From positions 1 through 35,470 of the forward strand of contig RGDC01000005.1 in assembly GCA_009918005.1 (NCBI GenBank): a stretch of DNA of 35,470 nt, written 5' to 3'. The stretch comes from Actinomycetota bacterium. Its GTDB lineage: Bacteria; Actinomycetota; Actinomycetes; S36-B12; UBA5976. Both the position numbers and the translations under genes were made by a program. Shown here piece after piece: positions 1-9,198 of this stretch; position 1 is the stretch's first letter; each line of letters begins with the position of its first letter. A model generated the notes under the pieces. The model did not search any database. It was not told the DNA's origin and saw only the letters and a list, made by a program, of their open reading frames with translations.

Positions 1-187
1 GCTGCCAACTGAGAAAAACATTTACTGCGTCATCCGTTCGCCGCACAAGTACAAAGACTCACGCGAGCACTTCGAGATGCGCACCCACAAGAGACTTATC
101 GACATCATCGATCCAACACCTAAGACGGTTGACTCGCTTATGCGTCTTGACTTGCCAGCCGGTGTTGACATTGAGATCAAGCTGTAG
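1..187 (+). CDS. rpsJ: 30S ribosomal protein S10 (3' part)
   Basis: The window opens inside this gene. Reading from base 2 gives 61 residues ending in [11 protein letters not shown] and a TAG stop, with the diagnostic S10 stretch [18 protein letters not shown]10 is a small-subunit head protein and also acts as NusE in transcription antitermination. The start lies upstream of the window, so about 40 N-terminal residues are missing. It is the first gene of the S10 operon and sits 14 nt before rplC. The family assignment is firm. Confidence 0.95.
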   Translation, partial: LPTEKNIYCVIRSPHKYKDSREHFEMRTHKRLIDIIDPTPKTVDSLMRLDLPAGVDIEIKL

Positions 188-201
188 GGACTTAGAACAT
201 T

Positions 202-846
202 ATGGCTATCAACAAGAAGGGCATCCTGGGCGAAAAGCTTGGCATGACCCAGGTATGGGACGAGAACAACCGCGTTGTTCCCGTAACTGTAGTTAAGGCA
301 GGACCTTGCGTTGTTACACAAGTTCGCACGCCAGAAAACGACGGTTACTCAGGTGTCCAAATTGCTTTCGGTCAGATTGACCCACGCAAGGTAACTCAGC
401 CAATGCTTGGACACTTTGCCAAGGCTGGCGTTACCCCACGTCGTCACGTACTTGAACTTCGTTTCGATGATGCATCAGATTACGCACTTGGCCAGGAACT
501 TGGCGCTGACACTTTTGAAGTTGGCAGCAACATCGACGTAACTGGCGTCACCAAGGGTAAAGGTTTTGCTGGAACTATGAAGCGTCACGGCTTCTCTGGC
601 GTAAGCGCATCCCATGGTGCTCACAAAAACCACCGCAAGCCAGGTTCTATCGGAGCTTGTGCAACACCGGGTCGTGTTTTCAAGGGAGTTCGAATGTCAG
701 GTCGCATGGGTGGCATCACTCAGACGACACAGAACCTAACAGTTCACGCAGTAGATACCGAAAAGGGTTTGATCTTGGTTAAGGGTGCAATTCCTGGACC
801 AACAGGCTCAGTAGTACTGCTTCGTTCCGCAGCGAAGGGAGCATAA
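202..846 (+). CDS. rplC: 50S ribosomal protein L3
   Basis: This is a 214-residue protein of normal L3 length. It starts [19 protein letters not shown] and carries the family signature [15 protein letters not shown] at about residues 118-132, followed by the [16 protein letters not shown] loop that reaches towards the peptidyl-transferase centre. L3 is an early-binding 23S rRNA protein. The ATG at 202 is the first start after rpsJ, with a GGGA-type site upstream. The stop is 5 nt before rplD, consistent with one S10 transcript. Nothing unusual is seen. Confidence 0.97.
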   Translation: MAINKKGILGEKLGMTQVWDENNRVVPVTVVKAGPCVVTQVRTPENDGYSGVQIAFGQIDPRKVTQPMLGHFAKAGVTPRRHVLELRFDDASDYALGQELGADTFEVGSNIDVTGVTKGKGFAGTMKRHGFSGVSASHGAHKNHRKPGSIGACATPGRVFKGVRMSGRMGGITQTTQNLTVHAVDTEKGLILVKGAIPGPTGSVVLLRSAAKGA

Positions 847-851
847 CTGCC

Positions 852-1526
852 ATGACTTCAGTAGACGTTAAGACACCAGCTGGCAAAGCCGCTGGAACTA
901 TGGAACTGCCTGCAGACATTTTTGATGTGCAGACAAACATTCCATTGCTTCACCAGGTCGTAGTTGCACAGCTTGCAGCTGCCCGCCAGGGAACACATGA
1001 CACTAAGCGTCGTGGCGAAGTTTCTGGTTCAGGTAAGAAGCCTTTCAAGCAAAAGGGAACTGGTCGCGCCCGTCAGGGTTCGATTCGCGCACCTCAGTAC
1101 CGCGGTGGTGGAATCACACACGGACCACACCCACGCGATTACGATCAGCGCACACCTAAGAAGATGAAGGCTGCAGCACTTCGTGGCGCACTTTCAGATC
1201 GCGCCCGCAATGGAAACATTCACGTGCTTTCTTCAGTCGTCGAAGGTGACGCTCCATCAACTAAGCAGGCACTTGCTGCAATCAATGCAGTTTCAACTGC
1301 AAAGAACATCTTGGTTGTTGTAGATCGCACAGACTTCGTAAGTTGGAAGAGCCTACGTAACGTAGACGCAATTCACTTACTTGCTGTTGATCAACTAAAC
1401 ACTTACGACGTACTTAAGTCAGATGATGTTGTCTTCACAAAGGCAGCACTTGAAGCCCTGGTTGCAGGTCCAGCTCGCGGTAAGTCCGCTAAGGCTGTTG
1501 CTGGATCCAACGAAGTAGAGGCGTAA
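852..1526 (+). CDS. rplD: 50S ribosomal protein L4
   Basis: The 224-residue protein is the right size for actinobacterial L4. The basic extended loop [19 protein letters not shown] (about residues 58-76) lines the exit tunnel, and the C-terminal globular part has SWKSLRN and [17 protein letters not shown]. In proteobacteria L4 also represses its own operon; whether it does so here cannot be seen. It ends in a short Ala/Lys/Glu tail. The ATG at 852 follows a GAAGGGAG Shine-Dalgarno-like stretch that overlaps the end of rplC. rplW starts 3 nt after the stop. Confidence 0.97.
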   Translation: MTSVDVKTPAGKAAGTMELPADIFDVQTNIPLLHQVVVAQLAAARQGTHDTKRRGEVSGSGKKPFKQKGTGRARQGSIRAPQYRGGGITHGPHPRDYDQRTPKKMKAAALRGALSDRARNGNIHVLSSVVEGDAPSTKQALAAINAVSTAKNILVVVDRTDFVSWKSLRNVDAIHLLAVDQLNTYDVLKSDDVVFTKAALEALVAGPARGKSAKAVAGSNEVEA

Positions 1527-1529
1527 GTC

Positions 1530-1832
1530 ATGACAACTATCTACGATCCACGCGACATTCTTATCTCGCCAGTTATCTCTGAAAAGAGTTACGCACTACT
1601 GGATGAGAACAAGTACACATTCATCGTTCGTCCGGATGCTAACAAGACCCAAATCAAAATTGCGGTTGCAGAAGTATTCAACGTAAAGGTGACTGGCGTA
1701 AACATCATCAATCGCCGCGGCAAGACAATGCGTACACGTACTGGTTTTGGCAAGCGTGCCGACACCAAGCGTGCAATCGTAACTGTTGCTGCTGGTGACC
1801 GTATCGACATCTTTGGTGGTCCGGTTTCGTAA
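1530..1832 (+). CDS. rplW: 50S ribosomal protein L23
   Basis: The 100-residue protein has the L23 pattern [24 protein letters not shown] at its start and [20 protein letters not shown] in the middle. L23 sits at the tunnel exit and is the docking site for trigger factor and SRP. The ATG at 1530 lies 3 nt after the rplD stop, so translation is probably coupled to rplD. Length and motifs are normal. A 29-nt spacer with a GGACAGGGAAA ribosome site separates it from rplB. Confidence 0.97.
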   Translation: MTTIYDPRDILISPVISEKSYALLDENKYTFIVRPDANKTQIKIAVAEVFNVKVTGVNIINRRGKTMRTRTGFGKRADTKRAIVTVAAGDRIDIFGGPVS

Positions 1833-1861
1833 CCGGACGAGAATAGGACAGGGAAACTCAA

Positions 1862-2635
1862 ATGGGAATCCGTAAGTACAAGCCGACCACTCCGGGCCGT
1901 CGTGGCTCCAGTGTCGCCGACTTCGTCGAAATCACGCGTTCAACGCCAGAAAAGTCATTGGTACGCCCGCTTCACAGCAAAGGTGGCCGTAATAACGCCG
2001 GTCGGGTAACAGCTCGTCACCAAGGTGGCGGTCACAAGCGCTCTTATCGTCTAATCGACTTCCGTCGTAATGATAAAGATGGTGTACCAGCAAAGGTTGC
2101 ACACATCGAATACGATCCAAACCGTACTGCTCGTATTGCACTTTTGCATTACGCAGATGGCGAGAAGCGTTACATCATAGGCAACAACTTGCCACTTCGC
2201 AACATTCCAGTCGGTACTGTGATTCACGCAATTGAACTTCGTCCAGGTGGCGGAGCAAAGATTGCTCGTAGTGCAGGAACTTCAGTTCAGCTTGTTGCTA
2301 AAGATGGACCTTACGCACAACTGCGTATGCCATCTGGCGAAATCCGCAACGTTGATGCCCGCTGCCGCGCAACCATCGGTGAAGTTGGTAACGCAGAACA
2401 GTCAAACATCAACTGGGGTAAAGCTGGCCGTATGCGTTGGAAGGGCAAGCGCCCAACCGTCCGCGGCGTTGCAATGAACCCTGTCGATCACCCACATGGT
2501 GGTGGTGAAGGTAAGACTTCCGGTGGACGTCACCCAGTGAATCCAAACGGTAAAGCCGAAGGTCGTACCCGCGCAGCCAATAAGGCCAGCGACAAGATGA
2601 TCGTCCGCCGCCGCAAGACCGGCAAGAAGCGCTAG
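1862..2635 (+). CDS. rplB: 50S ribosomal protein L2 with a 21-residue internal deletion
   Basis: The N-terminus ([15 protein letters not shown]) and the C-terminal peptidyl-transferase loop ([17 protein letters not shown], His210/His212 region) are fully conserved, so this is L2. It has only 257 residues, against about 278 for the family. At residue 106 the sequence jumps from EKRYII directly to [10 protein letters not shown]. The block that follows in bacterial L2 (AP-x-GL-x2-GD ... A-D-I-K-P, 21 residues) is absent, with the frame kept. The junction is near base 2179. L2 is needed for subunit association and peptidyl transfer, so loss of part of its beta-barrel is surprising. An assembly artefact is the leading explanation. 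Confidence 0.95.
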   Translation: MGIRKYKPTTPGRRGSSVADFVEITRSTPEKSLVRPLHSKGGRNNAGRVTARHQGGGHKRSYRLIDFRRNDKDGVPAKVAHIEYDPNRTARIALLHYADGEKRYIIGNNLPLRNIPVGTVIHAIELRPGGGAKIARSAGTSVQLVAKDGPYAQLRMPSGEIRNVDARCRATIGEVGNAEQSNINWGKAGRMRWKGKRPTVRGVAMNPVDHPHGGGEGKTSGGRHPVNPNGKAEGRTRAANKASDKMIVRRRKTGKKR

Positions 2636-2646
2636 GAGTTATTGAG

Positions 2647-2928
2647 ATGCCACGTAGCCTGAAAAAAGGTCCATTCATTGACGGACACCTTCTAAAGAAG
2701 GTCGACGATCAAAATGAAAAGGGAACCAAGAACGTGATCAAGACCTGGTCACGCCGCTCAGTAATTTCTCCTGCCATGCTCGGCCACACTTTGGCTGTTC
2801 ATGACGGACGCAAGCATGTTCCAGTTTTCGTAACTGAAGACATGGTTGGCCACAAGCTCGGTGAATTCGCACCAACACGTACCTTCAAGGGTCACGTGAA
2901 GGACGATCGCAAAGCAAAGCGTAAGTAG
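2647..2928 (+). CDS. rpsS: 30S ribosomal protein S19
   Basis: The 93-residue protein starts [16 protein letters not shown] and contains [16 protein letters not shown] and the C-terminal [12 protein letters not shown], all classical S19 signatures. S19 forms a complex with S13 in the 30S head and contacts the A-site tRNA region. The ATG follows an AGGAG ribosome site (TAGGAGTTATTGAG) beginning inside the rplB stop. Length is normal. It is the fifth full gene of the S10 operon in this window. Confidence 0.97.
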   Translation: MPRSLKKGPFIDGHLLKKVDDQNEKGTKNVIKTWSRRSVISPAMLGHTLAVHDGRKHVPVFVTEDMVGHKLGEFAPTRTFKGHVKDDRKAKRK

Positions 2929-2936
2929 GGACAGTG

Positions 2937-3305
2937 ATGGAAGCTTTAACAACAAACTCGGCTCGTGCGCAGGCACGTTTCGTTCGCGTCACACCACAAA
3001 AGGCACGTCGAGTAATCGACATGATCCGTGGCATGAACGCGCAAGAAGCACAAACACTTCTTCGCTTTGCGCCACAAGCTGCAAGTGAGCCAATTGGCAA
3101 AGTTGTAGGTAGCGCAATTGCTAACGCAACTAACAACTACAACTTGGATGCCCGCACCTTGGTAATCACTCAGGCATTTGTCGATGAGGGTCCAACAATG
3201 AAGCGTTTCCGTCCACGTGCCCAGGGTCGCGCAAGCCAGATCTTGAAGCGCACTAGCCACATCACCGTAGTCGTCGAGTCCGTTGACTCCCAGAAGAAGG
3301 GATAG
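2937..3305 (+). CDS. rplV: 50S ribosomal protein L22
   Basis: The protein has 122 residues from the ATG at 2937. The ORF track begins one codon earlier at a GTG, but the AGGG site at 2927-2930 is only 3 nt from that GTG and 6 nt from the ATG, which favours the ATG. Motifs are [16 protein letters not shown] near the N-terminus and [14 protein letters not shown] with TSHITVVVE at the C-terminal hairpin that reaches into the exit tunnel. L22 is the site of some macrolide-resistance changes in other bacteria; none can be inferred here. It is followed by rpsC after 5 nt. Confidence 0.96.
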   Translation: MEALTTNSARAQARFVRVTPQKARRVIDMIRGMNAQEAQTLLRFAPQAASEPIGKVVGSAIANATNNYNLDARTLVITQAFVDEGPTMKRFRPRAQGRASQILKRTSHITVVVESVDSQKKG

Positions 3306-3310
3306 TCACA

Positions 3311-4108
3311 ATGGGTCAAAAAATTAATCCGTATGGCTTCCGCCTCGGCATCACAACTGATTACCGCTCAAAGTGGTTTGCAGATTCATCAAAGGTTGGC
3401 GAGCGCTACCGCGACTACGTTGCTGAAGATGTAAAGATTCGCAAGCTAATGACTGAAGGCATGGAACGTGCCGGCATTGCTCGGGTTGAAATTGAACGTA
3501 CTCGTGACCGAGTTCGCGTTGACATTCACACCGCACGCCCAGGCATTGTTATCGGTCGTCGAGGTCAAGAAGCAGACATCATTCGCGGCAAGCTAGAAAA
3601 GCTAACCGGCAAGCAAGTACAGCTAAACGTTCTGGAAGTTAAGAACCCAGAAATCGAAGCACAACTTGTTGCACAGGGTGTTGCAGAACAGCTTTCCAGC
3701 CGAGTTTCTTTCCGTCGCGCGATGAAAAAGGCTATGCAGTCCGCACTTAAGGGTGGAGCTAAGGGTATTCGTATCCAGGTTTCCGGTCGTCTTGGTGGCG
3801 CTGAAATGTCACGTCGTGAGTTCTACCGTGAAGGTCGCGTGCCACTGCACACACTTCGCGCAGACATCGACTACGGGTTCTACGAAGCACGCACAACTTT
3901 TGGTCGTATCGGCGTAAAGGTATGGATCTATAAGGGCGATGCTCTTGGAACCCGCACCGAACGTGAGCAAGCAGCAGCTGCTGCGCGTGCGCGTCCAGCG
4001 ACTCGGGCACCACGTGCTCCAAGAGCTGCAACATCCAGTGCAAGTCCAGCTGCAGCAGTTGAAAGTGCTCCGGTAATTGAAGCCGCTCCAGTAACGGAAG
4101 GTGCATAA
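3311..4108 (+). CDS. rpsC: 30S ribosomal protein S3
   Basis: The 265-residue S3 starts [14 protein letters not shown]. It has a type-2 KH domain with the [12 protein letters not shown] loop (about residues 76-87) and the C-terminal S3 domain with [18 protein letters not shown] and [14 protein letters not shown]3 lines the mRNA entry tunnel and takes part in ribosomal helicase activity. After about residue 215 it has a low-complexity Ala/Pro/Arg tail that turns acidic at the end, a common actinobacterial extension. It sits 5 nt after rplV and 2 nt before rplP. Confidence 0.97.
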   Translation: MGQKINPYGFRLGITTDYRSKWFADSSKVGERYRDYVAEDVKIRKLMTEGMERAGIARVEIERTRDRVRVDIHTARPGIVIGRRGQEADIIRGKLEKLTGKQVQLNVLEVKNPEIEAQLVAQGVAEQLSSRVSFRRAMKKAMQSALKGGAKGIRIQVSGRLGGAEMSRREFYREGRVPLHTLRADIDYGFYEARTTFGRIGVKVWIYKGDALGTRTEREQAAAAARARPATRAPRAPRAATSSASPAAAVESAPVIEAAPVTEGA

Positions 4109-4110
4109 GC

Positions 4111-4524
4111 ATGTTAATTCCACGTCGCGTTAAGCATCGTAAGCAGCATCACCCAGATCGCCACGGCGCATCAAAGGGTGGCAACGCAGTAACTTTCGGT
4201 CAGTGGGGTCTGCAGGCAATGGAGCCGGCATACGTTACTAACCGTCAAATCGAGTCCGCTCGTATCGCAATGACCCGTCACATTCGTCGTGGTGGAAAAG
4301 TTTGGATCAACATTTATCCAGATCGCCCACTTACAAAGAAGCCAGCTGAAACTCGAATGGGTTCCGGTAAGGGTTCACCTGAATGGTGGGTAGCAAACGT
4401 TAAGCCAGGTCGCGTGATGTTTGAAATTGCTTTCCCTAACGAGAAAGTCGCGCACGAAGCGCTAACTCGCGCAATGCACAAATTGCCGATGAAGTGCCGC
4501 ATCGTTGCACGTGAGGAGATCTAA
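4111..4524 (+). CDS. rplP: 50S ribosomal protein L16
   Basis: The 137-residue protein starts [19 protein letters not shown] and carries [21 protein letters not shown] and [21 protein letters not shown], which define L16. L16 contacts the CCA ends of A- and P-site tRNA. Length is normal. Its TAA stop shares one base with the rpmC ATG (TAATG), a translational-coupling arrangement. No anomaly is seen. Confidence 0.97.
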   Translation: MLIPRRVKHRKQHHPDRHGASKGGNAVTFGQWGLQAMEPAYVTNRQIESARIAMTRHIRRGGKVWINIYPDRPLTKKPAETRMGSGKGSPEWWVANVKPGRVMFEIAFPNEKVAHEALTRAMHKLPMKCRIVAREEI

Positions 4525-4757
4525 TGCCTACAACAAGCACAGTTGACTTACGCGGTCTAGCTAACGACGAACTAGTTTCGAAGTTGCGCGAAGCCAAAGA
4601 AGAACTATTTAACCTACGATTCCAGGCTGCCACCGGTCAGCTTGAAAGCCATGGCCGTCTGCGTGCAGTCCGCAAGGAAATTGCTCGTCTGTACACCGTG
4701 ATGCGCGAACGCGAATTGGGTATCACGCCGGTTGAAAGTACTGAGGGTGCAGCATGA
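4524..4757 (+). CDS. rpmC: 50S ribosomal protein L29
   Basis: This is a 77-residue, two-helix protein with [33 protein letters not shown] and the [20 protein letters not shown] helix typical of L29. L29 lies at the tunnel exit beside L23. The start overlaps the rplP stop by one base and the stop overlaps rpsQ by four bases (ATGA), so all three are probably translationally coupled. It has a short acidic C-terminal tail. Confidence 0.96.
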   Translation: MPTTSTVDLRGLANDELVSKLREAKEELFNLRFQAATGQLESHGRLRAVRKEIARLYTVMRERELGITPVESTEGAA

Positions 4758-5017
4758 GCGTAGACGAGCGTGGCGATCGCAAGGTTCGCGAAGGTTTAGT
4801 TGTTAGCGACAAGATGGACAAGACCATTGTCGTTGCAGTTGAAGACCGATTTAAGCATCCGCTTTATGGCAAGGTTGTGCGTCGCACAAGCAAGCTAAAA
4901 GCACATGACGAAGCAAATGCCGCTGGCATTGGCGATCGTGTTCTGTTGATGGAAACTCGACCACTCAGTGCTACCAAGCGCTGGCGCATGGTTGAGATCC
5001 TCGAGAAGGCTAAGTAA
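4754..5017 (+). CDS. rpsQ: 30S ribosomal protein S17
   Basis: The 87-residue protein contains [20 protein letters not shown] and [19 protein letters not shown], the OB-fold signature of S17. S17 binds 16S rRNA early in 30S assembly. The ATG is within an ATGA overlap with rpmC. Length fits the family. A 15-nt gap with a GGGTAGGGATC ribosome site leads to rplN, which uses a GTG start. Confidence 0.96.
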   Translation: MSVDERGDRKVREGLVVSDKMDKTIVVAVEDRFKHPLYGKVVRRTSKLKAHDEANAAGIGDRVLLMETRPLSATKRWRMVEILEKAK

Positions 5018-5032
5018 GGGTAGGGATCAAAA

Positions 5033-5401
5033 GTGATTCAGCAAGAGTCGCGACTACGAGTCGCTGATAACACCGGTGCCAAGGAAATCTTGGTTATCCG
5101 TGTTCTCGGTGGTTCCGGACGTCGCTATGCAGGTATCGGCGATGTTGTCGTCGGTACAGTCAAGGACGCGATCCCTGGTGGCAACGTCAAAAAGGGCGAT
5201 GTCATTAAGGCCGTTATCGTGCGTACCAAGAAGGAACGCCGACGTCCAGATGGTTCCTACATCCGCTTCGACGAAAACGCAGCAGTCATTCTTAAGGCTG
5301 ACGGCGAACCTCGTGGCACCCGTATCTTTGGCCCAGTTGGTCGTGAACTTCGCGATAAGAAGTTCATGAAGATCATCTCGCTAGCACCGGAGGTTTTGTA
5401 A
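5033..5401 (+). CDS. rplN: 50S ribosomal protein L14
   Basis: The 122-residue protein begins at a GTG ([18 protein letters not shown] follows) and ends [13 protein letters not shown], an intact L14. L14 is at the subunit interface and is the landing site of the silencing factor RsfS in other bacteria. The GTG at 5033 is preceded by a TAGGGATC site at suitable spacing. The TAA stop shares its last A with the rplX ATG. Length and sequence are normal. Confidence 0.97.
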   Translation: MIQQESRLRVADNTGAKEILVIRVLGGSGRRYAGIGDVVVGTVKDAIPGGNVKKGDVIKAVIVRTKKERRRPDGSYIRFDENAAVILKADGEPRGTRIFGPVGRELRDKKFMKIISLAPEVL

Positions 5402-5748
5402 TGAAAATCAAAACTGGTGATGAAGTATTGGTAATCGCTGGCAAGGACAAGGGCTCAAAAGGCACCGTACTTGCAGTATTCGAAGACCGTAACAAGGTCA
5501 TCGTTGAAGGCGTCAATCGCATGAAGCGTCACGTTCGTAAAGAACAGACAACTCGTGGCGTTGTTGTCGGCGGTATCGAAACTATTGAAGCTCCAATTCA
5601 TGTTTCAAACGTTCAGCTACTTGTTGATGGCAAGCCAACTAAGGTTGGCGCGCGTCGCGACACAGTAACTAAGACTCGCACTGACGGAACAACATACGAA
5701 GGCTCCCGTGGCGTTCGCGTTGCCCGTCGTTCCGGAAAGGACATCTAA
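5401..5748 (+). CDS. rplX: 50S ribosomal protein L24
   Basis: The 115-residue protein contains the KOW motif ([20 protein letters not shown], about residues 4-23) and [14 protein letters not shown], typical of L24, an assembly initiator on 23S rRNA. The start overlaps rplN (TAATG) and the stop overlaps rplE in the same way, so it is coupled on both sides. The C-terminal part is basic. Normal size for Actinobacteria. Confidence 0.97.
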   Translation: MKIKTGDEVLVIAGKDKGSKGTVLAVFEDRNKVIVEGVNRMKRHVRKEQTTRGVVVGGIETIEAPIHVSNVQLLVDGKPTKVGARRDTVTKTRTDGTTYEGSRGVRVARRSGKDI

Positions 5749-6311
5749 TGTCTACTGATGTCAAAGTAACTCCACGCCTAAAGGCTCAGTACCGCGAGGA
5801 AATCGTTCCTGCGCTAACAACTGAGTTCCAGTTTGCAAACGCAATGCAGGTTCCTGGTCTTACCAAGATCGTTGTGAACATGGGTGTTGGTGAAGCTGCT
5901 CGTGACTCAAAGTTGATCGAAGGCGCAATCCGCGATCTAACTGCAATCACCGGACAAAAGCCTCAGGTAACTAAGGCACGTCTTTCAATTGCACAGTTCA
6001 AGCTTCGTGAAGGTATGCCAATTGGTGCACACGTAACACTTCGCGGTGACCGCATGTGGGAATTCCTAGATCGTTTACTGACACTGGCTTTGCCACGTAT
6101 CCGTGACTTCCGCGGTCTATCCCCAAAGCAATTTGATGGCAATGGCAACTACACCTTCGGTCTAACCGAGCAGGTTATGTTCCATGAAATCAATCCAGAC
6201 TCAGTAGATCGCCAGCGTGGTATGGACATCACATTGGTTACAACTGCTGCAAACGATGCTGAAGGTCGGGCGCTATTAAAGCACCTGGGCTTCCCATTTA
6301 AGGAGGCTTAA
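5748..6311 (+). CDS. rplE: 50S ribosomal protein L5
   Basis: The 187-residue protein has [35 protein letters not shown] and [20 protein letters not shown], the L5 signatures. L5 binds 5S rRNA together with L18 and forms a bridge to S13. The ATG shares a base with the rplX stop. Length is normal and no gap is visible. rpsZ starts 3 nt after its stop. Confidence 0.97.
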   Translation: MSTDVKVTPRLKAQYREEIVPALTTEFQFANAMQVPGLTKIVVNMGVGEAARDSKLIEGAIRDLTAITGQKPQVTKARLSIAQFKLREGMPIGAHVTLRGDRMWEFLDRLLTLALPRIRDFRGLSPKQFDGNGNYTFGLTEQVMFHEINPDSVDRQRGMDITLVTTAANDAEGRALLKHLGFPFKEA

Positions 6312-6314
6312 GTC

Positions 6315-6500
6315 ATGGCGAAAACCGGTCTTAAGAACAAATCCAACGAAACCCCGAAGTTCAAAGTTCGTGGTTACACCCGCTGCCAGCGCTGCGGTCG
6401 TCCTCATTCGGTTTACCGCAAGTTCGGCCTATGCCGTATTTGCTTCCGTGAGATGGCACATGCTGGCGAACTTCCAGGTATCACTAAGAGCTCCTGGTAA
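6315..6500 (+). CDS. rpsZ: 30S ribosomal protein S14, zinc-binding (type Z)
   Basis: The 61-residue S14 is the short zinc form. It has two CxxC pairs (CQRCG near residue 24 and CRIC near residue 40), and ends LPGITKSSW. This C+ form belongs in the spc operon of Gram-positive bacteria; the longer zinc-free paralogue is not in this window. S14 sits in the 30S head. The 57-nt gap to rpsH carries only a weak TCTCG/CGAGA inverted repeat and a GGGCGATAAG ribosome site. Confidence 0.96.
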   Translation: MAKTGLKNKSNETPKFKVRGYTRCQRCGRPHSVYRKFGLCRICFREMAHAGELPGITKSSW

Positions 6501-6557
6501 CAACAACAACGACGTAGGTCTCGAAAGGGATACCGCGACGAGAAGGGCGATAAGCCA

Positions 6558-6956
6558 ATGACTATGACCGACCCAATTGCAGACATGCTCACGCGTGTTC
6601 GCAATGCAAACTCGGCTCACCACGAGTCCGTGTCAATGCCGCATTCCAAAATGAAAGAGCACATCGCTGAAATCCTCAAGCGCGAGGGTTACATCGGCAG
6701 CTTTGAAATTGCAGATGCACCAGTTGGCAAGACTCTTAACATCAGCTTGAAGTATGGACCAAACCGCGAGCGTTCAATCGCCGGCGTCCGTCGGGTTTCC
6801 AAGCCAGGTCTTCGTGTGTACGCAAAGAGCACTGCTCTTCCTCGGGTACTTGGCGGACTTGGTGTGGCAATCATTTCAACATCAACAGGTCTTTTGACTG
6901 ACAAGCAGTGCGCACAGAAGGGCGTAGGTGGAGAAGTTCTCGCCTACGTCTGGTAA
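6558..6956 (+). CDS. rpsH: 30S ribosomal protein S8
   Basis: The 132-residue protein begins [18 protein letters not shown], the usual actinobacterial start; an alternative ATG two codons later is less typical. The C-terminal [14 protein letters not shown] and the GGEVLAYVW end are diagnostic. S8 binds helix 21 of 16S rRNA and in E. coli represses spc translation. Length is normal. It ends 11 nt before the true rplF start. Confidence 0.96.
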   Translation: MTMTDPIADMLTRVRNANSAHHESVSMPHSKMKEHIAEILKREGYIGSFEIADAPVGKTLNISLKYGPNRERSIAGVRRVSKPGLRVYAKSTALPRVLGGLGVAIISTSTGLLTDKQCAQKGVGGEVLAYVW

Positions 6957-6967
6957 GGGGAACTGCC

Positions 6968-7510
6968 ATGTCACGTATCGGTCGTATGCCAATCACCATC
7001 CCAAGTGGGGTTGACGTAACTATTGATGGATCAAACATCACAGTAAAGGGACCTAAGGGTCAGCTTTCACATGTTGTTGTTGAACCAATTACTGTTGCTC
7101 GCGAGGAAGACGGTCAGCTTGCAGTTGTCCGTCCAAACGATGAGCGCGAAAGTCGTGCTCGTCACGGTCTAACTCGCACATTGATTGCAAACATGGTCAC
7201 TGGAGTTACCGAAGGTTATTCAAAGACTTTGGAAATCTCTGGAACTGGTTACCGTGTTGCGGCTCAGGGAAACACTCTGGAATTTGCACTAGGGTTCTCG
7301 CACCCAGTGAAAGTAACTGCCCCAGATGGCATTACCTTCACCGTTGAGAGTCCAACAAAATTGCATGTATCAGGCATCGATAAGCAGCAGGTTGGCGAAG
7401 TATCCGCAAACCTTCGCAAACTTCGTAAGCCAGATCCATACAAGGCAAAAGGTATCCGTTATTCAGACGAAGTTATTCGTCGCAAGGCTGGAAAGGCTGG
7501 CAAGAAGTAA
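6968..7510 (+). CDS. rplF: 50S ribosomal protein L6
   Basis: The ORF track begins at 6908 inside rpsH, but the ATG at 6968 gives the standard [15 protein letters not shown] start behind a GGGGAA ribosome site. The 180-residue product has the two L6 folds, with [27 protein letters not shown] in the centre and [13 protein letters not shown] near the end. L6 sits by the sarcin-ricin loop and the GTPase-associated region. It is intact and ends just before the problematic rplR start. Confidence 0.97.
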   Translation: MSRIGRMPITIPSGVDVTIDGSNITVKGPKGQLSHVVVEPITVAREEDGQLAVVRPNDERESRARHGLTRTLIANMVTGVTEGYSKTLEISGTGYRVAAQGNTLEFALGFSHPVKVTAPDGITFTVESPTKLHVSGIDKQQVGEVSANLRKLRKPDPYKAKGIRYSDEVIRRKAGKAGKK

Positions 7511-7512
7511 TC

Positions 7513-7853
7513 ATGTCTGGCGCAAGCGTCGCCACACTCGAGTTCGTAAGAAGCTTTCGGGAACAACTGCACGTCCACGTATGGTTGTTAACCGTTCTGC
7601 TCGTCACATCTCGGTCCAGGTAGTTGACGATGTTGCAGGTCACACACTTGCATTTGCATCAACAATGGAAAAGACCTTGAAGAGCAATTCAGATGACAAG
7701 AGCGCTAAGGCCCGTGAGGTCGGCAAACTTGTTGCAGAACGTGCAAAGCAAGCCGGTATTTCAACAGTCGTTTTCGACCGCGGTGGTAACAAGTACCACG
7801 GTCGAATTGCGGCCCTAGCTGATGGCGCCCGCGAGGGCGGCCTCGATTTCTAA
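7513..7853 (+). CDS. rplR: 50S ribosomal protein L18, start out of frame
   Basis: From about base 7518 the frame reads [15 protein letters not shown], then [20 protein letters not shown] and [20 protein letters not shown], a complete L18 body of 111 residues. L18 binds 5S rRNA with L5. There is no in-frame ATG, GTG or TTG at the expected N-terminus. The only ATG after the rplF stop (7513) is in the neighbouring frame and would give an unrelated short peptide. In the L18 frame the ORF simply runs back into rplF. A deletion of length 3n+1 just after the ATG would explain this, removing either one base or part of the usual 10-20 residue basic N-terminus. Artefact is likely because the gene is essential. 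Confidence 0.9.
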
Positions 7854-7880
7854 GTCACGAAGGAAGTAGGAAAAGTTATT

Positions 7881-8495
7881 ATGGCTGCTAACCAACGTGG
7901 TGGTGAAACTCGCGAAGGCGGTACCGATCGTCGCGAACGTCGTGATCGTAATGATCGCTCTCAGGCACCTGCCGAGAAGAGCGCATTCGTAGAACGCGTA
8001 GTTGCGATCAATCGTGTATCCAAAGTTGTTAAGGGTGGTCGTCGCTTTAGCTTCACTGCTCTAGTTGTTGTCGGTGACGGCGACGGTCGTGTAGGCGTGG
8101 GCTACGGCAAGGCAAAAGAAGTTCCTGCCGCTATCGCCAAGGGTGTCGAGGAGGCAAAGAAGAATTTCTTCTCAGTACCTCGTATCCAAAGCACAATCCC
8201 GCATCCAGTAAAGGGTGAGGCTGCCGCCGGAGTAGTAATGCTTCGTCCAGCCGCTCCAGGTACTGGTGTTATCGCAGGTGGACCAGTTCGCGCAGTACTT
8301 GAGTGCGCTGGCATCCATGACATTCTTTCCAAGTCACTTGGATCAGATAACGCAATCAACATTGTTCATGCAACTGTTGCTGCGCTGAAAATGCTAGAAC
8401 GCCCAGAGCAGGTTGCTGCTCGACGTGGACTGCCGCTCGATCAGGTTGCTCCAGCTGCCTTACTTCGTGCGAACGCAGAAAAGGTTGGTGCGTAA
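7881..8495 (+). CDS. rpsE: 30S ribosomal protein S5
   Basis: The 204-residue protein has a charged Arg/Asp-rich N-terminal extension typical of Actinobacteria (about residues 1-33). It is followed by [23 protein letters not shown] and [17 protein letters not shown], the S5 double-stranded RNA-binding domain, and a C-terminal domain with [16 protein letters not shown]5 is at the mRNA entry and affects decoding accuracy. A GGAAGTAGGAAAAG ribosome site precedes the ATG. The stop overlaps rpmD by one base. Confidence 0.97.
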   Translation: MAANQRGGETREGGTDRRERRDRNDRSQAPAEKSAFVERVVAINRVSKVVKGGRRFSFTALVVVGDGDGRVGVGYGKAKEVPAAIAKGVEEAKKNFFSVPRIQSTIPHPVKGEAAAGVVMLRPAAPGTGVIAGGPVRAVLECAGIHDILSKSLGSDNAINIVHATVAALKMLERPEQVAARRGLPLDQVAPAALLRANAEKVGA

Positions 8496-8677
8496 TGGCA
8501 CAACTTAAAGTAACTCAGTTGAAGTCCGACATTGGCGGCAAGCAAAATCAGCGCGACACTTTGCGCTCACTTGGCTTGAAGCGAATTGGTGACACAGTTG
8601 TGAAAGAAGATCGTCCAGAAATTCGTGGCATGGTTAATACCGTTCGTCACTTGGTCAGTGTTGAGGAGGTTAAGTAA
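8495..8677 (+). CDS. rpmD: 50S ribosomal protein L30
   Basis: The 60-residue protein has [29 protein letters not shown] and ends in a [10 protein letters not shown] motif, the short bacterial L30. The ATG shares its A with the rpsE stop (TAATG), implying coupled translation. It is 2 nt from rplO. Length is exactly that expected. Confidence 0.96.
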   Translation: MAQLKVTQLKSDIGGKQNQRDTLRSLGLKRIGDTVVKEDRPEIRGMVNTVRHLVSVEEVK

Positions 8678-8679
8678 CC

Positions 8680-9120
8680 ATGACACTTAAGGTTCATCAT
8701 CTTCGCCCGGCTCCGGGTAGTAAGACTGCCAAGACACGTGTAGGCCGTGGTGAAGGTAGCAAGGGTAAGACAGCAGGTCGTGGTACCAAAGGTACAAAGG
8801 CTCGCTATCAGGTTCCGGCTCGCTTCGAGGGTGGCCAAATGCCGCTTCACATGCGTACTCCAAAGTTAAAGGGATTCAAGAATCCATTTGGCATCGAGTA
8901 CCAGGTCGTAAACGTTGCCCAGATCAACGCACTATTTCCAAAGGGTGGAGATGTAACAATCTCTGACCTAATCAAGGCTGGCGCAGTCCGCAAGGGCGAA
9001 CTAGTTAAGGTACTTGGACAAGGCGATATCACAGTTTCCGTAAAGGTAACTGCAAATGCTTTCTCAGAATCAGCTAAGGCAAAAATTGCTGCAGCTGGTG
9101 GTTCCGTAACCCAGATCTGA
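8680..9120 (+). CDS. rplO: 50S ribosomal protein L15
   Basis: The 146-residue protein begins with [20 protein letters not shown] and the Gly/Lys-rich [17 protein letters not shown], and has [18 protein letters not shown], all L15 signatures. L15 is a late assembly protein of the 50S subunit. It ends GGSVTQI. The gene is the last of the ribosomal block before secY and is followed within 3 nt by a 17-bp perfect hairpin. Confidence 0.97.
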   Translation: MTLKVHHLRPAPGSKTAKTRVGRGEGSKGKTAGRGTKGTKARYQVPARFEGGQMPLHMRTPKLKGFKNPFGIEYQVVNVAQINALFPKGGDVTISDLIKAGAVRKGELVKVLGQGDITVSVKVTANAFSESAKAKIAAAGGSVTQI

Positions 9121-9122
9121 TT

Positions 9123-9171
9123 CATTTGACTTCGACAGCAAGTATGAGGCTGTCGAAGTCAAATGGTTTTC
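9123..9171 (+). terminator. Strong hairpin between rplO and secY
   Basis: CATTTGACTTCGACAGC (9123-9139) is a perfect 17-bp inverted repeat of 9149-9165, with a 9-nt loop, followed by GTTTTCT. This has the form of an intrinsic terminator. Because secY lies only about 30 nt further and I see no clear promoter in between, it probably acts as a partial terminator that lowers secY-adk-map expression relative to the ribosomal genes. The read-through level cannot be inferred. Confidence 0.8.
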
Positions 9172-9198
9172 TAGTCAGTTAATCAAAAGGAGGCAACA

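Noticed and set aside
7513-7600. Short peptide from ATG 7513 as a separate small gene
   Set aside because: It would be about 30 codons in the wrong frame across the conserved L18 start and has no family resemblance; it is best read as the L18 start displaced by an indel.
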